Source: Elgaria multicarinata webbii (taxonomy: Eukaryota; Chordata; Lepidosauria; Squamata; Anguidae). From it: a stretch of DNA of 64,000 bases. The notes beneath the pieces are model-generated. The model had not been told where the DNA came from, did no database searches, and saw nothing but the letters and a program-made list of their open reading frames with translations. A program made the position numbers and the translations under genes. This document shows positions 1-10,755 of this stretch, piece after piece; position 1 is the first letter of the stretch; every line of letters begins with the position of its first letter. The stretch spans positions 4,489,001-4,553,000 of the forward strand of contig NC_086182.1 of assembly GCF_023053635.1 (NCBI RefSeq), read 5' to 3'.

Positions 1-175
1 GGGCGAAAAGTTTCCGGGCTCGGTGGCTTCGCTGGGGAATCCAGCCGCATCCTTGCTGCCACTGCCCACCTCCCCGCCGGCCTCCTGCTGCCGACGAAAG
101 AGCCACCCGGGTTGGAGAGCTCGGCGGAAGAAGGCGGGGCGGCGGCTTCATGACGCTGTGTAGATCCCCCCCTGG
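1..175. other. GC-rich segment at window edge
   Basis: This stretch is rich in C, G and CpG compared with the AT-rich flank that follows. It could be the edge of a CpG island or a 5-prime exon of a gene outside the window. No reading frame in it was recognised, so it is only described. Confidence 0.25.
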
Positions 176-244
176 TCGATACATATAAACAATAATTAAA
201 ACAAAGCAAAATCAATACTAAGATAAGACTGACAATATGAATGG

Positions 245-419
245 AACCAGTCACCTAGGGAGGTTGTGGGCTCTCCCACACTAGAGGCATTCAAGAGGCA
301 GCTGGACAACCATCTGTCAGGGATGCTTTAGGGTGGATTCCTGCATTGAGCAGGGGGTTGGACTCCATGGCCTTGTAGGCCCCTTCCAACTCTGCTATTC
401 TATAATTCTATGGTTCTAA
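245..419 (+). mobile_element. CR1 LINE 3-prime end fragment
   Basis: The segment encodes the end of CR1 ORF2 (REVVGSPTLEAFKRQLDN) and runs through the 3-prime UTR to the typical terminal ATTCTATG-type repeats. It is strongly 5-prime truncated, as is usual for CR1 insertions. The following 420-975 shows nothing I recognise. Confidence 0.9.
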
Positions 420-979
420 ATCAGCAGAGCAAATCACAGCAGTCTGTTGCAGTTATGGTGCAGCCTGCAACGAGAGTACCCCCACTTCACCTCCACCTGT
501 CCATGGTCCCAGACACTTGATCCCCCAGCCCAGATCCAGTATCTCAGATGGGTCCGGCCAGAAAACAGGCATGGCGGAGGAAAGTAAGAAATGTAGTTAG
601 GACTGAGAAGTGTGCTACACCAGCAGATACGTAAACATCCAATGAGCAGCACTGAATGCTGGCATGGAAAGGTAAGTAACAAAACATGTAATTTAACAGA
701 GAGATTCAAATCGGATGCACCATTGGCTAGGTGTGTACAGTTAAAAATCAGATTGTCTCATGAGACGTGGTATGCAAGATCAAACCAGCTGCCCCCACCA
801 GGGCCTCAACTGTGAAACTGTTTAGACCCGTCTGTTGTTAAGACATCGTTCGAAATATTTTCCCTTTAAGCATCTTCGTTGATTCTGCCACCATACCTGG
901 AGCCCCGTGACAGGTAGAAACTCAGGAGTTCACGTTCTCCTCAGTGTTTGCATGTAGAAACTGTACCTGTTGAAGTTCT

Positions 980-2139
980 TATCATAGAATCATAGAATCA
1001 TAGAATAGCAGAGTTGGAAGGGGCCTACAAGGCCATCGAGTCCAACCCCCTGCTCAATGCAGGAATCCACCCTAAAGCATCCCTGACAGATGGTTGTCCA
1101 GCTGCCTCTTGAATGCCTCTAGTGTGGGAGAGCCCACAACCTCCCTAGGTAGCTGATTCCATTGTCGCACTGCTCTAACAGTCAGGAAGTTTTTCCTGAT
1201 GTCCAGCCGGAATCTAGCTTCCTTTAACTTGAGCCCGTTATTCCGTGTCCTGCACTCTGGGAGGATCGAGAAGAGATCCTGGCCCTCCTCTGTGTGACAA
1301 CCTTTTAAGTATTTGAAGACTGCTATCATGTCTCCCCTCAATCTTCTCTTCTCCAGGCTAAACATGCCCAGTTCTTTCAGTCTCTCTTCATAGGGCTTTG
1401 TTTCTAGACCTCTGATCATCCTGGTTGCCCTCTTCTGAACACGCTCCAGCTTGTCTGCGTCCTTCTTGAATTGTGGAGCCCAGAACTGGACGCAATACTC
1501 TAGATGAGGCCTAACCAGGGCCGAATAGAGAGGAACCAGTACCTCACGTGATTTGGAAGCTATACTTCTATTAATGCAGCCCAAAATAGCATTTGCCTTT
1601 CTTGCAGCCATATCGCACTGTTGGCTCATATTCAGCTTGTGATCTACAACAATTCCAAGATCTTTCTCGTTTGTAGTATTGCTGAGCCAAGTGTCCCCCA
1701 TCTTGTAACTGTGCATTTGGTTTCTATTTCCTAAATGTAGAACTTGGCATTTATCCCTATTAAATTTCATTCTGTTGTTTTCAGCCCAGCACTCCAGCCT
1801 ATCAAGATCACTTTGAAGTTTGTTTCTGTCTTCCAGGGTATTAGCTATCCCACCCAATTTGGTGTCATCTGCAAATTTGATCAGCGTTCCCTGCACCTCC
1901 TCGTCCAAATCATTAATAAAAATGTTGAAGAGCACTGGGCCCAGGACTGAGCCCAACGGCACCCCACTCGTTGCCTCTCCCCAGTTTGAGAAGGTTCCAT
2001 TGATAAGTACTCTTTGAGTCCGATTCTGTAGCCAACTGTGGATCCACCTAATAGTTGTTCCATCTAGCCCACTTTTAGCTAGTTTGTTAATCAGAATGTC
2101 ATGTGGTACTTTGTCAAAAGCTTTGCTTTTTCTTGCTGT
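980..2139 (-). mobile_element. CR1 LINE, 5-prime truncated, RT C-terminal half
   Basis: The minus strand carries a long open frame of CR1 ORF2. It starts in the reverse transcriptase domain ([19 protein letters not shown]), passes through the FADDTK catalytic motif and the CR1 C-terminal domain ([16 protein letters not shown]), and ends with the 3-prime UTR and terminal TCATAGAAT repeats near 980. About 356 codons stay open, so the copy is fairly young. The endonuclease and ORF1 are missing through ordinary 5-prime truncation. Confidence 0.93.
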
Positions 2140-2309
2140 CATGCTGGTTGTGAAGCTTTAAAGTGTTAATGTTTTTCTTGGGAATGTGAACTGAAGGTCT
2201 TGTGATGTCTTTCGGTGGGGTTAGTTAGGCCTTCCCTCCCAGTCAGTGGTATGAGCAGACATTTATGTTTTGTTTTCTTGTTTGTTTGTTTGTTTAAGTT
2301 TGATATCAG

Positions 2310-2906
2310 ACAAGAGAAAAAGAAGAATCTATTCTCAAGGAATCTGTTCTGCTGGATCTCGTCTGCAACACAGCTGAAGTTCAGTCAGAATATCCACAGG
2401 TGTTGCTTCCACCCTCATATGCTACAGTGAAAGCTGCACCTATTGAATTTCTGCCCGTTGTGCAGCTGGTACAAGATTCCTGGGCCCTCTGCCCTTCAGG
2501 AGGACCTCAGCATCCCCTTCTCTTTGGGGGAGGGGGCAAAAGCCCAACAGCAGCCCTGAGGCCTAGCAGCAGCAGAACGGAGGAGGCGGCCGCTCTCAGA
2601 CTACTACTAGGCAGCCGAGGCCTACGTGGGGAGCAGGCCCAGCCTGCCTCAGAGGCACGAGCTAAAGCTTCTCAGTGTCATGGCTGCCCTCTCTTTTCAA
2701 GATGCTTCTCCTTCCCTTGGAGGTGCTGGTGGGGAGGGCACATTTCACAGCCCCGGCAGAAGCCCTTCCACGCTGGCTCCAGGGCTAGAGGCCAAAAGGG
2801 CGAGGGACACCAAGCAGAGGCCATTTTCTTTTTTTTGAGACCCTTCCCTTCTCCAGGCAGGCGCTCCTTTTTGGAAAATAAAATGGGGAGATACAGTAAA
2901 GTATAA
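2310..2906 (+). other. Unrecognised exon-like open frame
   Basis: After a T-rich tract and a possible acceptor (TTTGATATCAG), one frame stays open for nearly 600 bases. It begins TREKEESILKESVLLDLVC and continues through QVLLPPSYATVKAAPIEF. A CAG/GTGTTG at 2,397-2,402 could act as a donor and would define a 90-base phase-0 exon (2,310-2,399). No repeat family was recognised here, and I do not recognise the protein. The later part (2,500-2,850) is GC-rich and may be open by chance. It could be an exon of a neighbouring gene or nothing at all. Confidence 0.2.
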
Positions 2907-2968
2907 ATATTCCCCCCGATATTGGCACGCCACATAAAGAGGGTGTTATGGGGTTGGGTGGGAGGAGT

Positions 2969-3573
2969 TAGAATTATAGAATAGCAGAGTTGGAAGGGGC
3001 CTACAAGGCCATCTAGTCCAACCCTCTGCTCAATGCAGGAATCCACCCTAAAGCATCCCTGACAGATGCTTGTCCAGCTGCCACTTGAAGGCTTCTAGTG
3101 TGGGAGAGCCCACAACCTCCCTAGGTAACGGATTCCACCGTCACACTGCTCTAACAGTCAGGAAGTTTTTCCTGATGTCCAGCCGGAATCTGGCTTCCTT
3201 TAACTTGAGCCCGTTATTCCGTGTCCTGCACTCTGGGAGGATCGAGAAGAGATCCTGGCCCTCCTCTGTGTGACAACCTTTTAAGTCTTTGAAGAGTGCA
3301 ATCATGTCTCCCCTCAATCTTCTCTTCTCCAGGCTAAACATGCCCAGTTCTTTCAGTCTCTCTTCATCGGGCTTTGCTTCTAGACCCCTGATCATCCTGG
3401 TTGCCCTTTTCTGAACACGCTCCAGCTTGTCTGCGTCCTTCTTGAATTGTGGAGCCCATAACTGGACACAATACTCTAGATGAGGCCTAACCGGGGCCGA
3501 ATAGAGAGGAACCAGTACCTCACGTGATTTGGAAGCTATACTTCTATTAATGCAGCCCAAAATAGCATTTGCT
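2969..3573 (-). mobile_element. CR1 LINE 3-prime fragment at the unit A edge
   Basis: The CR1 ORF2 C-terminal domain ([20 protein letters not shown]) and 3-prime UTR run on the minus strand. The copy shares diagnostic variants with the 3-prime end of the long CR1 at 31,331 (CCATCTAGTCCAACCCTCTG and CAGATGCTTGTCC). It ends at the same GCATTTGCTATTGG junction seen near 35,760-35,775. The A/B duplication therefore includes this insertion or recombined within it. Confidence 0.9.
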
Positions 3574-4147
3574 ATTGGTTTATAAAACCAGTCACCTCCA
3601 CTCCTGTGCCATCTTCACTGCCAGCCAAGAAACACGCTGTCAGGCAGGAATCTACAAGTGGTCGATGCCTTGAATTTTTTTCAAGAGACCCTTTCCCAGC
3701 TGTTTTAACAAACTGGTGCAAAACGAGTCACGAAGAAGCCACGCAGTCAGTCCTGTGTCTACACACAGCAGGAGAGGGCAGGAGGGTCAGCAGCACCGCT
3801 AGTGCAGCCGGGGTGGGGTGGGGCTCTGCCAGGGCAATTGGAATATTAATGGTAAACTGCTTAATGGAGTTATACTACTAAAAACACAACATGGGATTTA
3901 GAAGAAATCTCAGTTGTCTGAAGGAATGGTAGAGGCTCAATAGGCGAGGGATTCCCCGCCCACTGTGCAAACAAACAACCCCTGCTTTAGTAGTGAATGA
4001 GAGATGAACAGAAAAAAAAGGGGGGGAATCATTTGCCCTTATCTCTTCTTCCTTAGAGGCTTCCATAGAGTGCATCGGTTGACATGAGGGGAGAGTGCCT
4101 CTGAGCATGCACTATCCCTCACCAGGGAGCCACTTTGGCTGGCTCCA
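3574..4147. other. Unit A non-coding stretch
   Basis: This is unique-looking sequence shared with 35,770-36,343. No conserved gene, repeat family or RNA was recognised. The short open frames here show no family features. Confidence 0.4.
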
Positions 4148-4545
4148 CCTTATAATCTGCTTTGACTGTGAAGTACTCCCATGCATCCTGCTTTGATTGT
4201 GCTATAAAGGGAAAAGCCTCGCTGTATTTAGCCACTAGTTTTCGAGCGTATCTTCCGAGCGGCCACTGGGGCACAGGAGCAGGATTTGAAAAAAATTAAA
4301 ACAAATGCTTACATCTGCGTAAGCTTTAAAGATAGAAACATCAAAATTGGCACAGTAATAGATATTAAGGAGAGCTTTAAGCATACCAAATTTGAATCGG
4401 ATTGGGTCATCCGTTGATTTTTTATGATTTTTTTACATTTCCTCCCTTAAACCCTCTTCCTGGTATGCAAAGCGCTGCTGCCTGGGGTACAACAACAACA
4501 ACAAAAGCTAAATGCTGTAGGGGATAATTTGAAGGAAACAGATAC
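4148..4545. repeat. Unclassified interspersed repeat, copy 1
   Basis: A roughly 400-base sequence starts TTATAATCTGCTTTGACTGT and ends near an AATAAATAAATAAATAAG tail. It is homologous, at perhaps 80-85 percent by eye, to 18,306-18,724, and its start recurs at 31,189-31,320. Unit B has the duplicate at 36,344-36,760. It has no coding capacity. The AAATA tail could point to a SINE or LINE-mobilised element, but I do not recognise the family. Confidence 0.6.
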
Positions 4546-4966
4546 GTGGGATGAAACTCATAGAAATGCAATAAATAAATAAATAAGATGCGGGATTAGC
4601 ATCTCTATTGGGAACAGCCTGAAATGGGGCTTCCCTAAAGCTGTGTGGGCCTTTACTGGGGGAGGGGGGGCTGATATCAAGAGGAAATGAAGGGGATTGG
4701 TGGAGAAAGACCCATCTCTGCCCTTTCCTTCCACTTTGCATTTTCATGAAAAAAATTAAGCAAGTGGAGGGACAGGAATGAGAATTGTGAGTCATATTTA
4801 AACATGTCTGAAATGCATTGTGGAGATGTATTGTGGAAGATAGCTCCATCCCCACATGTTTTAACCTGATGTGAAAAATTATATTCCTTGTAACAAATTC
4901 CCAAAGGTGCATCGTGATCCCAGCACAATCCTGCACACAAGCTGGTAAGAAAGCCTCACCTGGAGG

Positions 4967-5099
4967 GGATCTATACTACTGCTTTTAAAGCGCTTTAAAG
5001 CACTTTGAAAACGTTTTGAAACCTGTATATGCAGTGTGTCCTGGGCCCCAACAGTTGTCAAAACTGTTATAAAGCGCTTTAAAGCAGTAGTGTAGATCC
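4967..5099. mobile_element. Short MITE with inverted terminal repeats
   Basis: The left end GGATCTATACTACTGCTTTT and the right end, read on the other strand as GGATCTACACTACTGCTTTA, form inverted repeats of about 30 bases around a roughly 70-base centre. The stems contain AAAGCGCTTTA. This is the architecture of a non-autonomous DNA transposon, probably hAT-like. The unit B copy is at 37,174-37,306. Confidence 0.7.
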
Positions 5100-5718
5100 T
5101 GCCCTAGAAAAGCTCTGTGTCTTCAGGTTGTCTTAATTAACTGCCAGAGCAATAAACAGACTTGCTCTGTGTTAATCCTGCAATATATACTCTTTTCTGG
5201 CCAATGATTTCAGCAGATGTGCTGAAAAGGTGAAAACAGTAGGCAAAAAGCTTACCTTATCTCGGTATTCCTTTGATCATGGCAAGTGAGGAATTATACC
5301 GTCTCAGTGTACAATCACATATTGCATAAAGGTATCTTCTCATTTGTAGCAGAGGGTCATCAGAGAAGTTGGAAGTACATTTGCAAACCCCTGTCTTCTG
5401 CTTAAAACAGTTGGAGGGTACAGAGAGTACACCTGAAGGGGAGAAATGGCAAGCAGGCAGCTCCCATTTCTTTCTGCTTTCTCCCCGACCAAGCTTCTTT
5501 CTGGTCTCTGAGTTCTGCTTTGGGGGGGGGGTGTCCTCTTGGGTAGTTGTACAAACTTAGAAGCTTCCACCATAACAAACTTCTGTTTCAGAAAGCAAAT
5601 GAATAAGCCTTGTGCTCAGCCGCTTCCTCCCCCTCTCCCTCCTCTCACACACTCCTCTCCTTCTACCCCCAAATTAGTGGGAAACCATCTTGCCTGACTT
5701 GGATGATATTGCAGACTA
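5100..5718. other. Unit A non-coding stretch before PITX-like remnant
   Basis: This unique sequence is shared with 37,307-37,930. No exon, repeat family or RNA was recognised. If the PITX-like gene were once complete here, this would be intronic. Confidence 0.35.
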
Positions 5719-5757
5719 TGGCCGTAGCTAGACCTAAGGTTTATACCAGGATCATCC
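5719..5757 (+). mobile_element. Left end of a TIR MITE, truncated
   Basis: The sequence GTAGCTAGACCTAAGGTTTA matches the left inverted repeat of the complete MITE at 37,931-38,072 in unit B. Here it is fused directly to the end of the PITX-like exon, so the right half and the DNA beyond have been lost in unit A. Confidence 0.7.
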
Positions 5758-5945
5758 CAGGTGTCTCAAACGTATGGCACTGGTGCTTCTTCCCCGTACA
5801 TGTACAGGGACCCCTGCAGCGCAAGCCTGGCTGGGTTGAGGCTCAGAGCGAAACAGCCCCAGCTGCCGCCCCTCAACTGTGGCTCTCCTCCAAAGCCAGC
5901 CGTCACCCCAGCTCCAGCCAGTATAATCTGGACAGGCCAGTGTGA
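5757..5945 (+). pseudogene. PITX: PITX-like homeobox gene, terminal part of last exon only
   Basis: This remnant holds the OAR region (ASSPYMYRDPCSASLAGLRL) and, one frame shift later, the family's usual ending (SSQYNLDRPV, then TGA at 5,943-5,945). PITX2 and PITX3 end in CQYAVDRPV or CQYAVERPV with the same spacing after the OAR motif. The homeodomain half and linker seen in the unit B copy are missing, because a deletion joins the MITE left end (5,719-5,757) to this segment. It cannot encode a homeodomain protein. The frame break before the last ten residues is shared with unit B and therefore predates the duplication. Confidence 0.8.
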
Positions 5946-7088
5946 CGTTGTGGCCCAAAAGGAGGGCCACTGGTGTGCCCTCTTCAGACTCTTACCATGA
6001 GCTCCCCTCTGTAAGTTCAGGGGGGGAGGGAGGGTGGATGGGATCCACCAGTTCTGGAAAGAAGGGCTTCTATTTCCATGCAGATTTTTCAGAAGGGCTC
6101 AGTTTTCTCCAACTGACTAAAGCATCAAAATGAGTGAGAATCAGTATTTTTACCTTTTTAAAGTTTTTTGTTTTTTTAATTTGTTTTTTAATGTGATGGC
6201 AATTTTGGGAAGGTGCAAACTTTTTCTCCAAAATGTGCTCCCATCTGCACGGGGGGTTGCGAACGGGGCAGTCCTTGATCTGGGATGCATGGGATTCGGG
6301 GGCCTCTCGCTTTTCTTGTGAGGAGGACTGTTCCAGTAGGGGCAAGACATCTCTCGATTTGCAAACGGTGGCCGAAGTAAAAATTACATTATCAAAACAC
6401 GATATCTGGGGAGAAAAAAAGCAATTTGTCACCAATCATATCAATATAATACAATAAGAAAGAAGCAACCATTCAATAAACATAGATTAGATTCAGTATT
6501 ACTGGGAAATAGCCAGTACAGAGCAAAGTGAAAATCAACAGACCAAAAAGTAAACAACAATAAAGGCAATCCACACTACTTATGTTGGTCACATTTTTTT
6601 GACTGGAGATGTCCATTGCAAAGTTCAGAAAAGTGCGAATTTCAAAGGATAATGGATTTTTGGTTCGGTTCGTGCATTCGTTTAAAAGTGCAATATTAGG
6701 CAAAGTCACATTAAATGAGAACTGGACTAATTTTTCCACCATCCCTACAAGCAAGTTCACCCTCTGAGAGCGACCTACCATGGGTGTCCACAGAAATTTT
6801 TCAGGTGGTGGGTTGGGGAAGCTGGTGAGTGATCATAATTCATACACATCAGCCTCACTTCTCCTCATGTGTCTGCACATGTTTTGTTGCTTAGAATCAT
6901 ATACCATGATCCTACACTCTGTGTAGGACAGTAATTCCTACACAGAGTGTTGGGAAATCCTCGGAATTTGTCAGCATGTAGATGTATACTATATTCTAGG
7001 TAATTTGTACACATCAATGTGAGAGTTGGAGTGCCTGGTTTTAAAGGGCAAGCTAGATATAGTGGGTTTATTGGAAACCTGATGGAAT
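5946..7088. other. Unit A stretch after PITX-like remnant
   Basis: This sequence is shared with 39,356-40,494. It would be the 3-prime UTR and downstream flank of the PITX-like gene. No other gene was recognised. At 6,915-6,949 a perfect 14-base inverted repeat (CACTCTGTGTAGGA / TCCTACACAGAGTG) surrounds a 7-base loop, and the same hairpin has two mismatches in unit B. An ATGAGTGAGAAT at 6,130 resembles the human C2orf78 start but was not accepted. Confidence 0.4.
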
Positions 7089-7514
7089 AAGAACATAAGA
7101 AGAGCCGTGTTGGATCAGATCAAGGGTCCATCTAGTCCAGCAGTCTGTCCACACAGTGGCCAACCAGCTGTTGACCAGGGACCAACAAAGCAGGACATGG
7201 TGCAGCAGCACCCTCCCACCCATGTTCCCCAGCAACTGGTGCACACAGGCTTCCTGCCTCGAATACTGGAAGTTGCACATAGCCATCAGAACTAGCCTTC
7301 TCCACCAGGAATTTATCCCGCCCCTTTTAGACCCATCACCACATCTTGTGGTGGCGAATTCCATAGTTTCAATATGCACTGTGTGAAGAAGTACGTCCTT
7401 TTATCTGTCCTGAATCTCCTACTAATCATGGGATGATCCCAGGTCCTAGTATTATGGGAGAGGGAGAAAAGTGTCTCCATGTCCACATTCTCTGCACAAT
7501 GCTGCACGACGGGC
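7089..7514 (-). mobile_element. CR1-clade LINE, second subfamily, 3-prime end
   Basis: The minus strand encodes the C-terminal part of a CR1-like ORF2 (SLSHNTRTWDHPMISRRFRT, TQCILKLWNSPPQDVV). It then runs into a 3-prime UTR containing GGTCCATCTAGTCCAGCA and ends close to AAGAACATAAGAAGAGC. It differs from the common CR1 of this window in its UTR and protein. Compared with 40,495-41,052 in unit B, its 5-prime side is cut by a deletion of about 0.7 kb. Confidence 0.8.
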
Positions 7515-7925
7515 ATTCTCTACAATGCAATGTAAAATAAAAAATAAAAACATTTACATACAAAACAATTTAAAACAATCAACCCTAAAAACCACAAGAT
7601 GGGTTAAAACCCCCGTGGTACTCACAAGAAATGTATGAACCAAAGCGGACATCTCTGCAATCGTCATTTCATCACTATCCATCCAAGATATTACTGCAGG
7701 GGTGCTCAACCTACAGCCCCCTCTTTTCCCTGCAGATCAGCTGATCAGTGAGGCTTTGGGGAAAAGACTGCCACTATTAGCAACACTGAGACAGTAATCC
7801 AGATTGGTGGGGGAGGAAGCTTTCTTCACCACTAAACAGGGAAACTTCATTCTTATCTCTGATCAGAGAATGAAGATAAAAGTGTTTTAAAAGCATTTAA
7901 AAAACAGGGGAAGGCTGAACAAGAC
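7515..7925. other. Unit A non-coding stretch
   Basis: This sequence is shared with 41,626-42,026. It has an AT-rich start (AATGTAAAATAAAAAATAAA) that is the residue of an L2-type 3-prime tail complete in unit B (41,536-41,625). No gene was recognised. Confidence 0.4.
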
Positions 7926-8319
7926 CATTTATTTATTTATCACTAGGATCTCAGGGCAGTGTACAAATACAATTATACAACAATATAAAACAGTAAATAT
8001 ACACAGCTAAAAACACATTAAACCATTAATCAAGCTGAAACCAGTATAGAATATAAAAGCAGTAAAACCAATTAAAACCATGTGCAAGCTTGGTGAATTT
8101 AGCCATCAAGGCTTTGTTAAAAAGCCATGACTTTACTTGGTGCCGGAATAAAGTCAGCGTCGGTGCCAGTTGGGCCTCCAGGGGGAGGGCATTCCATAGC
8201 CGGGGCGCCACAACAGAGAAAGCCCTCTCCCATGTCCCACCATAGCATATGTCTTGTGTTGGTGGGATGTGGAGGAGGGTTCCTCCAACAGATTTCAAGT
8301 CTCGGGCGGGCAGGCAGGC
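7926..8319 (-). mobile_element. L2-type LINE 3-prime end
   Basis: The TTTATTTATTTAT tail lies on the left. The minus strand encodes the characteristic L2 C-terminus (AFSVVAPRLWNALPLEAQ, LFRHQVKSWLFNKAL). The copy is short and 5-prime truncated, and is present in units A, B (42,027-42,415) and C (59,949-60,263). The breakpoint of unit C falls inside it at the base equivalent to 7,997. Confidence 0.85.
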
Positions 8320-8325
8320 ATACAT

Positions 8326-8383
<58 letters not shown>
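8320..8383. repeat. Microsatellite (CATA)n(CA)n
   Basis: Several CATA units are followed by about twenty CA units. The array length differs among A (long), B (42,415-42,441, short) and C (60,264-60,304, CA only), as expected for a slipping microsatellite. Confidence 0.95.
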
Positions 8384-8387
<4 letters not shown>

Positions 8388-10384
8388 GTTTGCAAGTATT
8401 TTCTTCCTTGCTGCCATTTCTGCCTAGGATTCCCTACTAGAACACCTGCTCCAAGCCACCACTTTCATGGAAACATAATGTTGGAAGGAATCTCGGAAGT
8501 CACTCAGTCCAGCCCCTTGCTCAGTGAAGGATCTGCTAGTCTTCCATTCAAACAAAAGCCAAAAGGGACTTCAAGTGATTATGTTTGAAAACATCTCAGC
8601 ATCCCAGATTAGGCCTTTCTCTCTAGAGGTCAGGATGGAGAACATTGATTGTGAAGATGTGTTTCCTACCAGGTAGGGTGAACCACTAACTCTTCCCTGC
8701 CTAGCTCAGTTCTTGGTGGCAGCCCTTGGTCTGCTCTTCCAGCTTCCACCATGACATCATCTTTCATCATCATATTCCACTTTGAATATTCTCCTTGCCC
8801 CCACCTCACAATCCCCAGGGTTACCATAGGGACGGACATAAACAATTTTGCATCATCGCAATCCTATTCCTTACTGGACATTTGATCAGTTAGGAGCGTT
8901 GGAGTTAGTCTCTTCAGAGATTGGCAAATATTTTTGACAGTCGCCTTATCTGGAAATTTGCTTTCGTGATGGCAGGTAGGAAATTGTGCCCTCTTGGCAT
9001 TTAGAAGGATCCTTCTCTTTTCCAGGGGCTGATGGAGAGACAACAGCTGTGAGATTACGGATCCATAGTTCATGGGGGATAAAGTTTTGGGGCAGGTTAG
9101 AGAAAGTAAAATGTGAGAGCAGCGATAAGAGAAAGTGGAACAAGGAAGAAGAAACTCCACAGCCATAGTCTTGGGCACAATCCAGCAATATCAGCCATGA
9201 CCCCCCCCCCCAGTCCCAGCAATGCCAAGGGGCTTCAGTTAGCCATGCCTAAGGGTAGCACCGGACTTTCAGTGGGAATTAGTCTTGACTAACATTTGCT
9301 GTGCCCTCAATGACTTCATTTCATTCTGACGCATTGGTTTACTTATTTCTGTACTACAATAAAGGTACAAAGCACTTTACAGAGTAGAATAAGCAAACTA
9401 GACAGATCCCTGCCCCAAGGAGTTGCAATGTAAATTTTGCCAGTGGGAGCAACGACACAGGAAGATGAGGAAATGCACACAGACTATGGCAGGTCCTACT
9501 TCGTTTTGGTCAAGGAGGTGCGTTTTAAAGCTGACCGAAGTGGTGCCAATTCTGTAGAAAACATTAACGCAATCTGCCCTCTCCTCATGTGGTCCCAGGC
9601 TTTCCAACTAGCATTAAGGGATAATTAAAAACAAACAAACAAACATCTCCCACAGGGCTGTGGAACAGGGCAGGAGACTTTGGGGCAGTTCAGAGTGGTA
9701 GAGTCAAGAATGTACATGTGAATAAAGTCATCCATGAATGGATTCCTGAAAAGGCTTTAAAAGACAACCCCTCCGGCTGGGGTTTCCCATGTCTGTAACT
9801 GCATGCCACATGGTAGCTTTCGAGAAAGTGTCCAAGGGAGCTGGGAGCTCTTCCGTTTTAATTATTCCAGAGCAAAAACTTCTGGAAAGACAAAGAATGT
9901 TGGGAGAAGAGTAATCTTTAAATAAATAGTGCTTTGTAACAAGAATCGTTCATAGTTTTAATAGGTGAATTTAAAAAGAGAGGTTTATTTAGCTGGTGCC
10001 CACGTCTGCACGAAATATTCAGATTAATCCATTCACATTTGGGAGATGCCTTCAGTGTACACAAATGCATATTTCTCATGCTTGTTGTGGTTTGACTTAC
10101 TCTTGGGCTCCGCTAACGGACTCCCCTCCCGGCACCTTCCGTTCAGGCCAACTGCCCGTCCCTTTGGACTCCTTTCACATCATAACATTCTGTGGCTTGG
10201 TAGAATCTTGGGGTTACCGTGGGGACAGCAGTAATCCAGTCCATAAGGTCCCAGTTCCATGGGTCCCTTTTTACTGGAAGCTGGCTTGAGTCAACTCCTC
10301 AGAACAGGTTGCTCTGAGGACTTGTCAAAATATTTTTGCCTTGATAATACTGGCAAAGTTGCTTAAAGAGATCAGAACTATCAA
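8384..10384 (+). other. Conserved upstream region shared by all three units
   Basis: About 2 kb is nearly identical in A, B (42,442-44,440) and C (60,305-62,303). It holds little repeat apart from a decayed L2/MIR-like tail around 9,340-9,610. As the shared 5-prime flank or first intron of the C2orf78-like genes, it is the best place to look for their promoter and the missing start exon. An ATG at 8,581 opens a short frame (MFENISASQIRPFSLE) ending at a possible donor CAG/GTAGGG, but its phase (2) does not match the first visible exon, which needs phase 1. Confidence 0.4.
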
Positions 10385-10755
10385 TTTCATCATCATCATC
10401 ATCATCATCATCATCGTCGTCATTGTTATCATCATCATTAAGGAATCTTTCTCAAAAAGGACTCAATCCAATTTATAAGTTTAAAACACAACATTTAAAG
10501 CAATTAACCATTCAAATAACACTGCCCCATAAAAAACTAAAACATTAATGACAACCACAATGGTTCAATTGACTTATGAAACAGCCCATCCTATTGCCAG
10601 CACATGCATATTAAAACAGCAAAGTCTTAATATGGTGCTGACAATGTTGGTACGAGGTGGACCTTGCTGAGAACGTTCCACTATTGGGACAACCACCAAA
10701 AAGGCTTTTTTCCTTGTTGCCATCTCTTGGACTTCCCTTGGAGAAGGTATTCAGA
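10385..10755 (-). mobile_element. Decayed L2-type 3-prime end with (CAT)n tail
   Basis: A (CAT)n run (10,385-10,440) is followed by AT-rich UTR-like sequence. A minus-strand reading resembling L2 C-termini comes next (MATRKKAFLVVVPIVERS near 10,680-10,730). It is present in B (44,441-44,815) and C (62,304-62,566). C lacks about 110 bases in the middle. Confidence 0.45.

Noticed and set aside
6130-6165. ATGAGTGAGAAT (MSEN) as the missing C2orf78 start exon
   Set aside because: The first four residues match the human start as I recall it, but no donor in the required phase follows. Unit B has a different sequence at the would-be donor, and unit C lacks the region.
8127-8588. Plus-strand frame of about 150 codons with a Thr/His repeat (also at 42,227 and 60,078)
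   Set aside because: It reads through an L2 end in antisense and a CA microsatellite, so it is not a gene.
8581-8672. Short frame MFENISASQ with a CAG/GTAGGG donor as the start exon
   Set aside because: It would end in phase 2, whereas the exon at 10,951 needs phase 1. No other support was found.
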